A stretch of 49,935 bases of DNA from Gemmatimonadota bacterium (GTDB taxonomy: Bacteria > Gemmatimonadota > Gemmatimonadetes > Longimicrobiales > Gaopeijiaceae), in the NCBI GenBank assembly GCA_012267505.1, contig JAAXGI010000072.1, forward strand, positions 1 to 49,935. Direction: 5' to 3'. Made by a program: the position numbers and the translations under genes. The notes under the pieces were generated by a model. That model ran no database searches. It saw only the letters and a program-made list of their open reading frames with translations, and was not told the origin of the DNA. Shown here piece by piece: positions 37,953 through 45,817 of the stretch. How positions within the stretch are numbered: position 1 is the stretch's first letter; each line of letters begins with the position of its first letter.

Positions 37953-38633
37953 TTACCCCGCTTTCCCCTTCAGATGCTCGAGGATCGGGGCCACGTCCTC
38001 GACGGTGACGTTCTCGAAGTACTGGGAGTTGATCTGTACCGCCGCGGGAAATCCGCATGCCGCAAGGCACTCGACCTCGGTGACGGTGAAGAGGTTGTCG
38101 GGCGAGGTCTCGCCGAGTTCGGTTCCGGTCTCCGCGAGAAAGGCTGCGAGCACCTCCTCCCCCCCGCAGAGGTTGCACGAGATGTTCGTGCACACCTGGA
38201 TCAGGAAGCGCCCGACCGGACGCCTGTTGTACATCGTGTAGAAGGAGGTGACGCCCCGGACGTACGCGTGCGGGAGGCCGAGAGTGTCGGCGACGGTCGC
38301 CATCGTCTCGTCGGAGATGTGCCCGCGGAGCTCGTGTGCCATGTTGAGCACGGGGATGAGAGCGGCCTGTGCCGTGGGATAGCGCGAGAGGATCTTCTCG
38401 ATGCGCTTGCGGTAGGGCCCCTCGAAGAGCGGAGCGTCGGGATCCTTGTCCGCGAGGATGTAGGGCAGCGCGGGCGCGGCCCCGGGATGGCCTCCGTCGG
38501 GGAGGAGGGTCCCCACGTACTCGTCCCCCCTGACGTCCGCCTCGGTCAGCTCGAACTCCCCGGTGTTTCCTGCCCAGCCCGGGTTCCGGAAGGGTGCCTC
38601 GCCCTCCCGCACCTCCAGATGCGGGTCGTTCAC
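37953..38633 (-). CDS. nuoE: NADH-quinone oxidoreductase subunit E
   Basis: NuoE has a thioredoxin-like fold with the 2Fe-2S cluster N1a. Ligands are C148 and C153 (VCTNISC), C189 and C193 (CLAAC). The core (about 72-226) matches NuoE from other bacteria, beginning PYRKRIEKILSRYPTAQAAL. About 70 residues of acidic and Gly/Pro-rich N-terminal extension precede it, which is longer than usual. The GTG start at 38633 overlaps the nuoD stop by 4 bp; starts nearer the core would abolish that overlap, so the extension is probably real. Confidence 0.94.
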   Translation of the reverse strand: MNDPHLEVREGEAPFRNPGWAGNTGEFELTEADVRGDEYVGTLLPDGGHPGAAPALPYILADKDPDAPLFEGPYRKRIEKILSRYPTAQAALIPVLNMAHELRGHISDETMATVADTLGLPHAYVRGVTSFYTMYNRRPVGRFLIQVCTNISCNLCGGEEVLAAFLAETGTELGETSPDNLFTVTEVECLAACGFPAAVQINSQYFENVTVEDVAPILEHLKGKAG

Positions 38634-39907
38634 CGGTCGATCTCGCCGAGCACGATGTCGAGGCTCGCGTTCACCACGATGACGTCGGCGAGCAGGCTCC
38701 CCTCGACGAGCTTCGGGATCACCGACAGGTTGATGAAGGAGGGGGGGCGGATCCGCCAGCGGACCGGTTTCGGACCCCCGTCGCTCACCACGTACATCCC
38801 GAGCTCCCCCTTCGAGCCCTCGACGGCGAAATACGATTCGCCGGGGGGCGCCTTGACACCCTCGATCACGAGCTTGAAGTGGTGGATCATCGACTCCATG
38901 TCGTTCATGCAGTCAGTCTTGTCCGGAAGGATGATCCTGGGGTCGTCCACGTTGATCGGACCGTCCGGAAGCCGTTCGAGCGCCTGCACGAGGATCCGGC
39001 AGCTCTGGCGCATCTCCTCCATCCGCACCATGTAGCGGTCGTAGCAGTCGCCGTGCTCGCCGACCGGGATCTCGAAGTCGTATGTCTCGTAGTCGTAGTA
39101 AGGGCGGTCCTTGCGGAGGTCGTAGGGCACTCCGGAGGCCCGCAGGTTCGGGCCGGAAAGCCCGGCGTTGACCGCCTCCCCACCCGAGATGACGCCCACG
39201 CCCTGGGTGCGCCCGAGGTGAATCCCGTTCGTGGCGAGCAGCGCCTCGATCTCGTCGAGCGTGTTCGGCAGCGCGGCGACGAATTCCCCCACCCCCTCGG
39301 CCCATCCCGGGGGTAGATCGGCCATCATCCCGCCCACGCGGGTGGCCGAGGTCGTGATCCGGGCTCCTGTCAGCGCGTCGTGTAGCTCATAGACCTTCTC
39401 GCGCTCCTGGAAGGCGTAGAGAAAGGGCGTGAACGCGCCCACGTCGATGGCCCAGGTGCCGAGCCAGAGGAGGTGGGAGAAGATCCGGTCGAGCTCCATG
39501 CAGATGACGCGAACGACCTGGCAGCGCTCCGTCACTTCGACACCCATCATCTTCTCGACGGCCATCACATAGGCGCAGTTGTAGATGAGGGGTGCGAGGT
39601 AGTCCATGCGGTCGGTGAGCGGAACGATCTGGTTCCAGTCGCGGTACTCGCCGAGCTTCTCGAAGGAGGAGTGGAGGTAGCCGATGTGGGGGATGCAGCG
39701 CACGACGGTCTCGCCGTCGAGTTCGAGGACGAGCCGGAGCACCCCGTGAGTAGCCGGGTGCTGGGGCCCGATATTGATGAGCATCCCCTCCGAGTCGAAG
39801 TCCGGCTCCGGGAGGTCGGCGGGCCCGAGCACGCCCGGGCTCGGGCGCATGTCGAACCCGAGCTCCGGGTTGCGCGAGACCTCGAATTCCACGGTGCGAT
39901 GCGTCAC
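38630..39907 (-). CDS. nuoD: NADH-quinone oxidoreductase subunit D
   Basis: NuoD is the 49-kDa-type subunit forming the quinone site with NuoB. It has 425 residues, with the quinone-site His in NIGPQHPATHGVLRL (about 47-61) and the tyrosine in PHIGYLHSSFEKL (73-85). GTWAIDVGAFTPFLYAF near 150-166 and GELGMYVVSDG near 370-380 are typical. The C terminus ends DIVLGEIDR, the conserved tail that reaches the quinone cavity. Separate from nuoC, unlike the E. coli nuoCD fusion. Overlaps both nuoC and nuoE by 4 bp. Confidence 0.97.
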   Translation of the reverse strand: MTHRTVEFEVSRNPELGFDMRPSPGVLGPADLPEPDFDSEGMLINIGPQHPATHGVLRLVLELDGETVVRCIPHIGYLHSSFEKLGEYRDWNQIVPLTDRMDYLAPLIYNCAYVMAVEKMMGVEVTERCQVVRVICMELDRIFSHLLWLGTWAIDVGAFTPFLYAFQEREKVYELHDALTGARITTSATRVGGMMADLPPGWAEGVGEFVAALPNTLDEIEALLATNGIHLGRTQGVGVISGGEAVNAGLSGPNLRASGVPYDLRKDRPYYDYETYDFEIPVGEHGDCYDRYMVRMEEMRQSCRILVQALERLPDGPINVDDPRIILPDKTDCMNDMESMIHHFKLVIEGVKAPPGESYFAVEGSKGELGMYVVSDGGPKPVRWRIRPPSFINLSVIPKLVEGSLLADVIVVNASLDIVLGEIDR

Positions 39908-40554
39908 TGCCGGGGATCTCCTCCGGCGGGTGGCCCGCTCTCCTCCCCCGTCTCCTGCCAGGGGACGGGCCTCGCCTTCCCGGCGATCTCGATCTCCGCC
40001 GGGATGTAGTAGTCGCCGGGTTCCTGGGAGAGGGCCCGACGGGTCTGTTCCTCCCTGGAGAAGCGACCGCGTAGCGGAAAGTCCTTCCGGAGCGGATGGC
40101 CTTCCGCGTAGTCGTCGGGCATCAGGATGCGCCTGAGGTCCGGGTGTCCGCGGAAGGTGATGCCGAACATGTCGTAGACCTCGCGCTCGAGCCAGTTGGC
40201 GGCGTCCCAGAGCGGGACGGCGGAATCGATGACGAGGTCCGACAGCGGGAGCTCGGCCTTGACCCTGAGCGCTTGGCGATGCGGAATCGAGAAGAGCTGG
40301 TAGACGACCTGGAGGGGCCGGTCACCGCCGAAATCGACCGCGGTGAGGTCCGAGAGGTAGTCGTAGTGGTGATCCGGGTCCCGTTTGAGCCAGCCGAGAA
40401 CCTCGAGGATCCGCGAAGGATCCACGTAGACGACGTGCTCGTCGCCGGCCGCCACCTCGTGGCGAAGGAACGCACCCGGGAACCGTTCGGCGAGCGGCCG
40501 GACGGCGGCGTGCTCCGGGACCTCGAGCGCGGCTCCGACGGATGTCCCCTTCAC
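39904..40554 (-). CDS. nuoC: NADH-quinone oxidoreductase subunit C
   Basis: NuoC is the 30-kDa-type structural subunit of the peripheral arm. The 216-residue product shows the family block near 120-170, ANWLEREVYDMFGITFRGHP (described by position), followed by LRRILMPDDYAEGHPLRKDFPL. The last 25 residues are Pro/Gly-rich. It lies 10 bp after nuoB and overlaps nuoD by 4 bp. Confidence 0.95.
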   Translation of the reverse strand: MKGTSVGAALEVPEHAAVRPLAERFPGAFLRHEVAAGDEHVVYVDPSRILEVLGWLKRDPDHHYDYLSDLTAVDFGGDRPLQVVYQLFSIPHRQALRVKAELPLSDLVIDSAVPLWDAANWLEREVYDMFGITFRGHPDLRRILMPDDYAEGHPLRKDFPLRGRFSREEQTRRALSQEPGDYYIPAEIEIAGKARPVPWQETGEESGPPAGGDPRQ

Positions 40555-40564
40555 CTGTCTGCCC

Positions 40565-41227
40565 TCAGTCAGCCGGGTGATGCGCTACGTCCGGGACGAG
40601 ACCTCCGCTGCTCTCCTGCAGGGTCGAGTTGCCGAAGGGGCCGGAGAGGGCCATGACCTCGGCATCGCCGGCCCGGGGGCGCCCGACCTCTTCGGGATCC
40701 TCGCGGCGGTGCTCCGCGTGGTGCGCCAGCGACTCGCCGCGCACTTTTTCCTGAATCATCATGAGGCCGTAGATGAGCCCCTCCGGCCTCGGCGGACACC
40801 CGGGCACGTAGACGTCCACCGGGATGATGGTGTCGATCCCCTGCACCATGGAGTAGACGTCGAAGACGCCGCCCGAGGAGGCGCACGCTCCCATGGAGAC
40901 GCACCACTTGGGCTGCGGCATCTGGTCCCAGATCCGGCGGAGTACCGGGGCCAGCTTGTAGGGTACGCGCCCGGCACAGATCAGGACGTCGGCCTGGCGG
41001 GGCGAGAAGGCCATCCGCTCCATCCCGAACCGCGCCAGGTCCTGGTTGGATGCGGCCGAGGCCATCATCTCGATCGCACAGCATGCGGTGCCGAAGGGCA
41101 TCGGCCAGAGCGAGTTGCGCCGCGCCCAGTTCACGACGTAGTCGACCTTCGTGGTGAGGAAGGTCGGCGTGCCGGCCCCGAGGAGTCCGCCCGATACCTG
41201 CGGGAGCGCACGTGTCTTCTTGCTCAT
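40565..41227 (-). CDS. nuoB: NADH-quinone oxidoreductase subunit B
   Basis: NuoB holds the terminal cluster N2 that reduces quinone. From the ATG at 41227 the product is 220 aa. The N2 ligands are the adjacent C49 and C50 (FGTACCAIE), C115 ([10 protein letters not shown]) and C144 ([10 protein letters not shown]). After the conserved core (to about 165) comes a tail of some 55 residues rich in His, Glu and Ser, longer than in many homologues. The start overlaps the nuoA stop by 4 bp. Confidence 0.96.
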   Translation of the reverse strand: MSKKTRALPQVSGGLLGAGTPTFLTTKVDYVVNWARRNSLWPMPFGTACCAIEMMASAASNQDLARFGMERMAFSPRQADVLICAGRVPYKLAPVLRRIWDQMPQPKWCVSMGACASSGGVFDVYSMVQGIDTIIPVDVYVPGCPPRPEGLIYGLMMIQEKVRGESLAHHAEHRREDPEEVGRPRAGDAEVMALSGPFGNSTLQESSGGLVPDVAHHPAD

Positions 41228-41580
41228 TCCCAGTCGAGTCCGCCCTTTCGCCACTCGTAGACCAGCCCGACGACGAGGACCAGGGTGAAGATGAGTACGG
41301 CGACGAATCCCCCCCATCCGAGGGCCCGCATCTCGACCGCCCACGGAATAAGGAAGATAGCCTCTAGGTCGAAGATGATGAAGCTGATCGCGACCATGTA
41401 GAAGTGCACAGAGAAACGCCCCCTCGTATCAGTGAGGGGTATGATGCCCGACTCGTACGGGATCTCCTTCTCGGGGGTGGCCCGCCTCGGGTTCAGCACG
41501 TGGGAGACCGCGAGCATTCCGACGGCGTTGAGCACCGACACGGCCAGCAGGATCAGGATCGGCAGGTAGCTGGACGCCAT
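41224..41580 (-). CDS. nuoA: NADH-quinone oxidoreductase subunit A
   Basis: NuoA is a three-helix membrane subunit near the quinone site. It has 118 residues, with the conserved loop [17 protein letters not shown] (41-57) and the acidic pair D71 and E73 in [11 protein letters not shown]. It is the first gene of the nuo operon. No strong Shine-Dalgarno sequence precedes the ATG at 41580; the leader contains a small inverted repeat instead. Confidence 0.96.
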   Translation of the reverse strand: MASSYLPILILLAVSVLNAVGMLAVSHVLNPRRATPEKEIPYESGIIPLTDTRGRFSVHFYMVAISFIIFDLEAIFLIPWAVEMRALGWGGFVAVLIFTLVLVVGLVYEWRKGGLDWE

Positions 41581-41601
41581 GTCGACGCGTCGGCGGACTT
41601 T

Positions 41602-41615
41602 GTGAAATCGTTCAC
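41602..41615. promoter_or_regulatory. inverted repeat GTGAA-N4-TTCAC in nuo leader
   Basis: A perfect 5+5 bp inverted repeat with a 4-bp centre lies between the predicted nuo transcription start (near 41622) and the nuoA ATG. It sits where a repressor or an anti-ribosome hairpin would act. Short palindromes occur by chance, so this is tentative. Confidence 0.3.
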
Positions 41616-41628
41616 TTGCGGCACGCGG

Positions 41629-41657
41629 AATCTACCCGGCCGCGGGAAGAAGTTCAA
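41629..41657 (-). promoter_or_regulatory. predicted promoter of the nuo operon
   Basis: The minus strand reads TTGAAC (41657-41652), 17 bp, then TAGATT (41634-41629), giving a transcript start near 41622 and a leader of about 42 nt before nuoA. It is the only good match in the 240-bp gap to dcd on this strand and would drive nuoA-N and perhaps the two genes after nuoN. Confidence 0.55.
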
Positions 41658-41723
41658 CCCGGCCGCGGGGTGCGGGGCCCCGTCCGCGGCAGGCCGCGAC
41701 TTTCCCGCATCACCGGATCGGCC

Positions 41724-41729
41724 TATACT
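41724..41729 (+). promoter_or_regulatory. possible -10 box of dcd
   Basis: TATACT is a close match to the -10 consensus on the plus strand, 93 bp before the dcd ATG. The hexamer 17 bp upstream (TTTCCC, 41701-41706) is a poor -35, so the promoter may be weak or need an activator. Confidence 0.3.
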
Positions 41730-41821
41730 CCCGCCGCCCGGCCACGAGTCCGCCGAGTGTGCTCGATCCAGGCCGGGAATTCGCCCAACAGGCTGCCCCT
41801 TGGCTCCGGTTCCTGGATGCG

Positions 41822-42376
41822 ATGACGATCCGAAACGACCGATGGATCCGGCGTATGGCCGAGGAGCGCGGGATGATCACGCCCTTCGAGACGAGCCAGG
41901 TCCGGAGCGGCACGATCTCCTACGGCGTCTCCTCCTACGGTTACGACATCCGGGTCGCGTCGGAATTCAAGGTCTTCACGAATGTGTACAACGTCGTTGT
42001 CGACCCGAAGGACTTCGACGGGCGGTCCTTCGTAGACGTTGTCGGGGAGGACTGCATCATCCCGCCGAATTCCTTCGCGCTCGCGAGAACGGTCGAATAC
42101 TTCCGGATCCCGCGCGACACGATGGTCCTCTGCGTGGGCAAGAGCACCTACGCGCGGTGTGGCATCATCGTGAACGTCACACCGCTCGAGCCGACCTGGG
42201 AGGGGTTCCTCACCCTCGAGATTTCCAACACCACTCCGCTTCCGGCCAAGATCTACGCGGATGAGGGGATCGCGCAGCTGCTCTTCTTCCAGAGTGACGA
42301 GGAGCCGGAAGTCGCCTACGCGGACCGGAGCGGGAAGTACCAGAAACAGACGGGCGTGACGCTCCCGAAGATCTAG
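41822..42376 (+). CDS. dcd: dCTP deaminase
   Basis: Dcd deaminates dCTP to dUTP, the route to dTMP in many bacteria. From the ATG at 41822 ([15 protein letters not shown]) it has 184 residues, the typical size; a longer in-frame start at 41759 is unlikely. The catalytic set is visible: S108 and R112 in GKSTYARCG and the general base E133 in [19 protein letters not shown] near 33-44 is a family signature. The tail [13 protein letters not shown] closes the nucleotide site in family members. It is monocistronic and convergent with mdh, the two stops being 55 bp apart. Whether it also has dUTPase activity cannot be told. Confidence 0.94.
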   Translation: MTIRNDRWIRRMAEERGMITPFETSQVRSGTISYGVSSYGYDIRVASEFKVFTNVYNVVVDPKDFDGRSFVDVVGEDCIIPPNSFALARTVEYFRIPRDTMVLCVGKSTYARCGIIVNVTPLEPTWEGFLTLEISNTTPLPAKIYADEGIAQLLFFQSDEEPEVAYADRSGKYQKQTGVTLPKI

Positions 42377-42431
42377 CGCCGCCGGCGCCCGTCCACGGGT
42401 TGGGAAGCGGTGGTCGGTGTCCCCCGGATCG

Positions 42432-43355
42432 TCAGTGGAGCGCGGCCATCGTTTCGCGCACGGCGTCGGCGCTCTTCGCGAGCGCGCCCTTCTCCAGGTC
42501 GGAGAGTTCCACCTCGATGATGGACTGGAGGCCGCCCGCTCCGAGCTTGCACGGCACGCCGAGGAAGATCCCGGCCTGACTGTATTCACCGCGGAGGTAG
42601 GCCGCGCAGGGGAGGATCCTCTTCTTGTCCTTGACGATGGCCTCGACCATCTGCGCCGCGGCGGAGGACGGGGCATAGTAGGCGCTCCCCGTCTTGAGGT
42701 AGCCGACGATCTCCGCGCCGCCATTGCGGGTCCGGTCGATGACCGCCTCGATCCTGTCCCTCGGCATCAGCTGCGCCAGGGGGATGCCGCTCACGGTCGC
42801 GTAGCTGACGAGCGGCACCATTGTGTCCCCATGGCCCCCGAGCACGAGCGCCTGGATGTCCTCGACGCTCACATCGAGTTCCAGTGCGATGAAGGACCTG
42901 AATCTCGCGGTGTCGAGGACCCCCGCCATGCCGATCACCCGCTCGCGCGGAAAGCCCGACGCCTCCATGGCCACATAGCACATGACGTCGAGCGGGTTCG
43001 AGACCATGACAATGATGGCGTCCGGCGCGACGCGGGCGATCTCGGCCGAGACGGACCGGACGATGCCGGCATTCGTGTTGAGGAGGTCGTCGCGGCTCAT
43101 CCCCGGCTTCCTGGCGATGCCCGCCGTCACCACGAAGATCTCCGATCCTTCGCTCGCGTCGTAGCCTGTCGACCCGGTGACACGGGTGTCGAAGCCCTCT
43201 ACCGGCGCGCTCTCCCACTGGTCGAGGCCCTTCCCCTGCGGGATCCCGTCCACGACGTCGACTAGGACGACCTCTCTGGCGAGCTCCATCTCGGCAAGCC
43301 GCTGGGCGGCGGTCGCCCCGACGTGACCGGCGCCGACGACAGTGATTTTCCTCAT
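42432..43355 (-). CDS. mdh: malate dehydrogenase (NAD+), LDH-like type
   Basis: Mdh oxidises malate to oxaloacetate in the TCA cycle. The start is the ATG at 43355, preceded by a GGAGGGG ribosome site, and the product is 307 aa. The NAD fold [10 protein letters not shown] is at 8-17, with D33 in VLVDVVDG favouring NAD. Substrate residues are R82 and R88 in [11 protein letters not shown]82 with KPGMSR is the malate rather than lactate signature. R151 and the catalytic pair D148 and H175 ([10 protein letters not shown]) are also present. It belongs to the short, bacterial [LDH-like] MDH group. It is monocistronic under its own promoter. Confidence 0.95.
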   Translation of the reverse strand: MRKITVVGAGHVGATAAQRLAEMELAREVVLVDVVDGIPQGKGLDQWESAPVEGFDTRVTGSTGYDASEGSEIFVVTAGIARKPGMSRDDLLNTNAGIVRSVSAEIARVAPDAIIVMVSNPLDVMCYVAMEASGFPRERVIGMAGVLDTARFRSFIALELDVSVEDIQALVLGGHGDTMVPLVSYATVSGIPLAQLMPRDRIEAVIDRTRNGGAEIVGYLKTGSAYYAPSSAAAQMVEAIVKDKKRILPCAAYLRGEYSQAGIFLGVPCKLGAGGLQSIIEVELSDLEKGALAKSADAVRETMAALH

Positions 43356-43397
43356 CCAGCCCCTCCAGCCGGTGGCTCCCCAGTGCAAGGCCGCCGC

Positions 43398-43426
43398 AAG
43401 CTATCCGGGCCCTTCCGGGGTGTCAA
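43398..43426 (-). promoter_or_regulatory. predicted promoter of mdh
   Basis: The minus strand reads TTGACA (43426-43421), 17 bp, then TAGCTT (43403-43398). Transcription would start near 43391, leaving a 36-nt leader that includes the GGAGGGG ribosome site of mdh. The remaining 200 bp up to the Spy-like gene show nothing else. Confidence 0.6.
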
Positions 43427-43634
43427 CGGCGGACGGGACCGCTTCGGGAGCATCCTGAAAACAGCCGGCCTCGGGGTGTGGAGGCGCCTCGACCAGCCGC
43501 CGGGAGACGGCGTCATCTGCATACCGGTCACGCCGGCAGGAAAGGGGTCAACCCCGTATCGGGGATGCCCGGAGCGTCGCCGTCGGAAGGGATCCGGCGG
43601 CCTGATGCCACCCGCTGTCCGGTCGCTGCTGCCG

Positions 43635-44174
43635 TCAGCGGCGAGTGCCCGCGCCTGGCCGTGGCCCGCGGAACGGCCTGTCTCCCGGGATTCCCGGGCT
43701 GGAGTCACCGCGCAGCCGCCGGATCTGGCGGCCGAACTGGTCCCGCAGGGCCTGGAGGCGAAGGACTTGGGAGGGCGTGAGCACCTCGAGCAGCCGGTCC
43801 TCCTCTTCCCTGAGCAACTCTGCTTCGCGCTCCCTGAGTGCGCGCATCTCCTCGAGCAGGCCGAGAGCGTCTTCGTCCGCCCCGTCCGGCCCGGCGAGGT
43901 GGTCGCTGATCCGCCTCTCGATCTCACGCCGCTGGGGGAGGAGTTCCGCGCGGGAGCGGGCGAAGACCGAGAACACCTCGCCGAGGACCTCCCGCTGTTC
44001 CTCGTCGAGCCGAAGCTCCCTCGCCATCCGGTTCTCGAAGCGCTCCCGGATACGCTCCACGAGTTCCTGGCGGGTGGGCGACGGGCCGCGGTCGCGAGCC
44101 TGTGCAGAGGCGACGATGGGGGAGAGGGCGGCCGATACCGCGAGCGCCATGGTCACCGCGATACGCCAGATCAT
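43635..44174 (-). CDS. periplasmic Spy/CpxP-like LTxxQ protein
   Basis: This family includes the E. coli periplasmic chaperone Spy, the stress regulator CpxP and metal sensors such as CnrX. The 179-residue product has a signal peptide (1-25, ending VASAQA) and a highly charged all-helical body rich in Arg and Glu. Two LTxxQ-type motifs are visible: LDEEQ at 56-60 and LTPSQ at 132-136. There is only one His (H92) and no Cys, so a CnrX-like metal site is not evident. The Pro/Gly/Arg-rich tail (about 158-179) looks disordered. The ATG overlaps the anti-sigma stop by 4 bp, so it is the third gene of the sigma factor operon. A chaperone or sensor role is inferred. Confidence 0.75.
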   Translation of the reverse strand: MIWRIAVTMALAVSAALSPIVASAQARDRGPSPTRQELVERIRERFENRMARELRLDEEQREVLGEVFSVFARSRAELLPQRREIERRISDHLAGPDGADEDALGLLEEMRALREREAELLREEEDRLLEVLTPSQVLRLQALRDQFGRQIRRLRGDSSPGIPGDRPFRGPRPGAGTRR

Positions 44175-44704
44175 GGGTCCATCTCCTCCAGGAGGGCCAT
44201 CAGGAGCTCGTCGGCGAGAGCGTCGGGAACGGGGCCTCCCGCAACGACCCACTCGTCGCCGTACCAGATCGCAGGTTCCGGATCAAGGGCGATCCGCCAG
44301 ACCGGATCGGCGCCGCGGTCCGAGAGGAACCCGATCCCGAGCGCGAGGCCAGCCGCAGCGGCAGCTGCCAGCGTCCACGCCAGAGCGCGCGGCGGTCGTC
44401 GGTGCCACCGCGGCGTGCCGCCGGCCGCCGCCTCGTCCCGGGCCCGTTCGAGGACGCCGGTCAGGATCGCGGCCGGGGGCTCGGGGCGGAGCGCACGCAT
44501 CCAGTACACGAACCGGGCCTCGGCCGCGCATTCCGGGCACCCACCGAGGTGCTCCTCGAGTCCGGCGTATCCGGCGTCCGCCGGATCGCGCAACGGGAGG
44601 AGATCCCTGACCTCCGCGCACGAGATCGACGGCTCGCCGGGCACGGGCACCAGGGAGCTGCCGTTCCCCTCTTCCGGGGTCCCTCTACCGTTTGACATGC
44701 TCAT
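44171..44704 (-). CDS. zinc-type anti-sigma factor with one membrane helix
   Basis: This is a membrane-anchored anti-sigma factor for the adjacent ECF sigma factor. The N-terminal cytoplasmic part has the zinc anti-sigma (ZAS, zf-HC2) pattern: C29 (SISCAEVRDLLPL), then H52-x3-C56-x2-C59 (EEHLGGCPECAAE). A single membrane segment is predicted at about 107-127, followed by a roughly 50-residue periplasmic tail with VWRIALDPEPAIWYGDEWV. The product is 177 aa. The start at 44704 overlaps the sigma gene by 20 bp, and a second ATG two codons later is possible. The layout implies release of the sigma factor when a periplasmic signal, perhaps through the Spy-like protein, acts on the tail. Confidence 0.85.
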   Translation of the reverse strand: MSMSNGRGTPEEGNGSSLVPVPGEPSISCAEVRDLLPLRDPADAGYAGLEEHLGGCPECAAEARFVYWMRALRPEPPAAILTGVLERARDEAAAGGTPRWHRRPPRALAWTLAAAAAAGLALGIGFLSDRGADPVWRIALDPEPAIWYGDEWVVAGGPVPDALADELLMALLEEMDP

Positions 44705-45254
44705 CTAGCCACTCCCGCAACCTGCCGATCCCGTAGTGGTAGTTGACACGCGCGGCTCCTTCGGTGGAGTTCGTGAGCGCGCCGATCTCCCGGAAGCTCA
44801 ACTGGTCGAAGAGCCGGAGCGACACGCTCAGCCGCTGCTTCTCGGGGAGCCGCGCGAGCGCCTCCTGGACGCGTCGCACCTCGTCGGACCGGATCGCAAC
44901 TTCGTCCGGGGCGTCGGCCGGCCCCGAAACCAGATCGCCCTCGACGAGCCGTTCCTCACGGCGCCGCCGCCGGGTACGCGACAGGCTGAGAGCCTCATTC
45001 CTCGCTATCGAGACGAGCCAGGTCCGGAAGGATGAATCACCGCGAAAGCCGTCCAGTCGCCGGAGTGCCCGGAGGAAGGTGTTCTGCGCCGCATCCGCTG
45101 CCTGGTCCTCATCACGGAGGAAGTTGAGCAGGAACCGGTAGACGCCCCCCTGATGCCGCCGAACGAGGAGGTTGAGGGCCCGCTCGTCGCCCCGCTGCGC
45201 GTGTGCGAGAAGTTCGGCGTCGTCGGGTCCGTCCGGACTCTGTCCTGTCGTCAC
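44685..45254 (-). CDS. ECF-family RNA polymerase sigma factor
   Basis: The 189-residue product has only the sigma regions 2 and 4, as ECF factors do. Region 2 covers about 28-95 with DAAQNTFLRALRRLDGF and FRTWLVSIARNEAL. Region 4 covers about 128-180 with LPEKQRLSVSLRLFDQLSF, REIGALTNSTEGAARVNYH as the helix-turn-helix. The start is GTG at 45254. It is followed by its anti-sigma gene (20 bp overlap) and the Spy-like gene. The target regulon is unknown; the first candidate is its own promoter. Confidence 0.92.
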   Translation of the reverse strand: MTTGQSPDGPDDAELLAHAQRGDERALNLLVRRHQGGVYRFLLNFLRDEDQAADAAQNTFLRALRRLDGFRGDSSFRTWLVSIARNEALSLSRTRRRRREERLVEGDLVSGPADAPDEVAIRSDEVRRVQEALARLPEKQRLSVSLRLFDQLSFREIGALTNSTEGAARVNYHYGIGRLREWLDEHVKR

Positions 45255-45263
45255 CTAGGGTTG

Positions 45264-45290
45264 GACGCCAGGGAGAGGGTGCCCGTTAAA
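45264..45290 (-). promoter_or_regulatory. possible ECF-type autoregulated promoter
   Basis: The minus strand reads TTTAAC (45290-45285), 17 bp, then CGTC (45267-45264) just ahead of the sigma gene. AAC in the -35 and CGTC in the -10 are general ECF promoter hallmarks. The -35 lies within the 11-bp near-palindrome CCGTTAAACGG (45283-45293). A start near 45257 would leave almost no leader before the GTG at 45254. Tentative. Confidence 0.25.
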
Positions 45291-45332
45291 CGGAAGTGCG
45301 GTGACTGGCCTGGGCGAAGTGGCCTGCGTGCG

Positions 45333-45644
45333 CTAGCCTGCCGCGGCGTCGCCGCCGCTCCTTCGGGCCGCGACGCGGTTGCGGAGCTTCTTGGACGGCT
45401 TGAATACCGGTACGTCGCGGGCCGGTACAGTGACGGCCTCGCCCGTACGGGGATTTCTTGCCTGCCGCGGCCCGCGCTGGCGGACCTTCAGGGTGCCGAA
45501 CCCGCGGATCTCGATATGTTCGCCCCGCGCGAGCGCATCCTTGACCGCCTCCAGGAATCCATTGACGACCATGGCGCAGTCGCGCTTCGTCAGTTTGGGA
45601 CGGATCTGCTTTGCCACTTGGTCCACAAGCTGAGCCTTCGTCAT
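45333..45644 (-). CDS. HU/IHF-family DNA-binding protein
   Basis: This nucleoid protein bends and compacts DNA. From the ATG at 45644, with a GGGAGGGAGG ribosome site, it has 103 residues. MTKAQLVDQVAKQI opens the fold, GEHIEIRGFGTLKVRQR lies near 42-58, and the DNA-contacting arm is ARNPRTGEAVTVPAR near 62-76, followed by VPVFKPSKKLRNRV. The last 15 residues (AARRSGGDAAAG) are an added basic tail. It could be HU or an IHF-like homologue; a single gene suggests HU. It lies 78 bp before the ECF sigma gene and has its own promoter. Confidence 0.93.
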   Translation of the reverse strand: MTKAQLVDQVAKQIRPKLTKRDCAMVVNGFLEAVKDALARGEHIEIRGFGTLKVRQRGPRQARNPRTGEAVTVPARDVPVFKPSKKLRNRVAARRSGGDAAAG

Positions 45645-45735
45645 TCCTCCCTCCCGCTCAAGGGCCAGGCCGCCGGGCCAGGTTCTCCAGGCAACCCGGG
45701 AGAACCGATCTGCTTCGGGCATCCCGTAAGTTGCT

Positions 45736-45764
45736 AGGGTAACGTAGCTTGAATCGGGTCGCAA
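45736..45764 (-). promoter_or_regulatory. predicted promoter of the HU gene
   Basis: The minus strand reads TTGCGA (45764-45759), 17 bp, then TACCCT (45741-45736). The predicted start near 45729 gives a leader of about 85 nt ahead of the HU ATG. Confidence 0.4.
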
Positions 45765-45817
45765 CCCCGCCTTGCCAGGGGGCGCCCTGCGGACGGGCGA
45801 CGTGTGGTGCGCTGGCG

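Noticed and set aside
42375-42431. bidirectional terminator between dcd and mdh
   Set aside because: Only a 5-bp GC stem (GCGCC/GGCGC) with a 3-base loop and no T-run on either strand.
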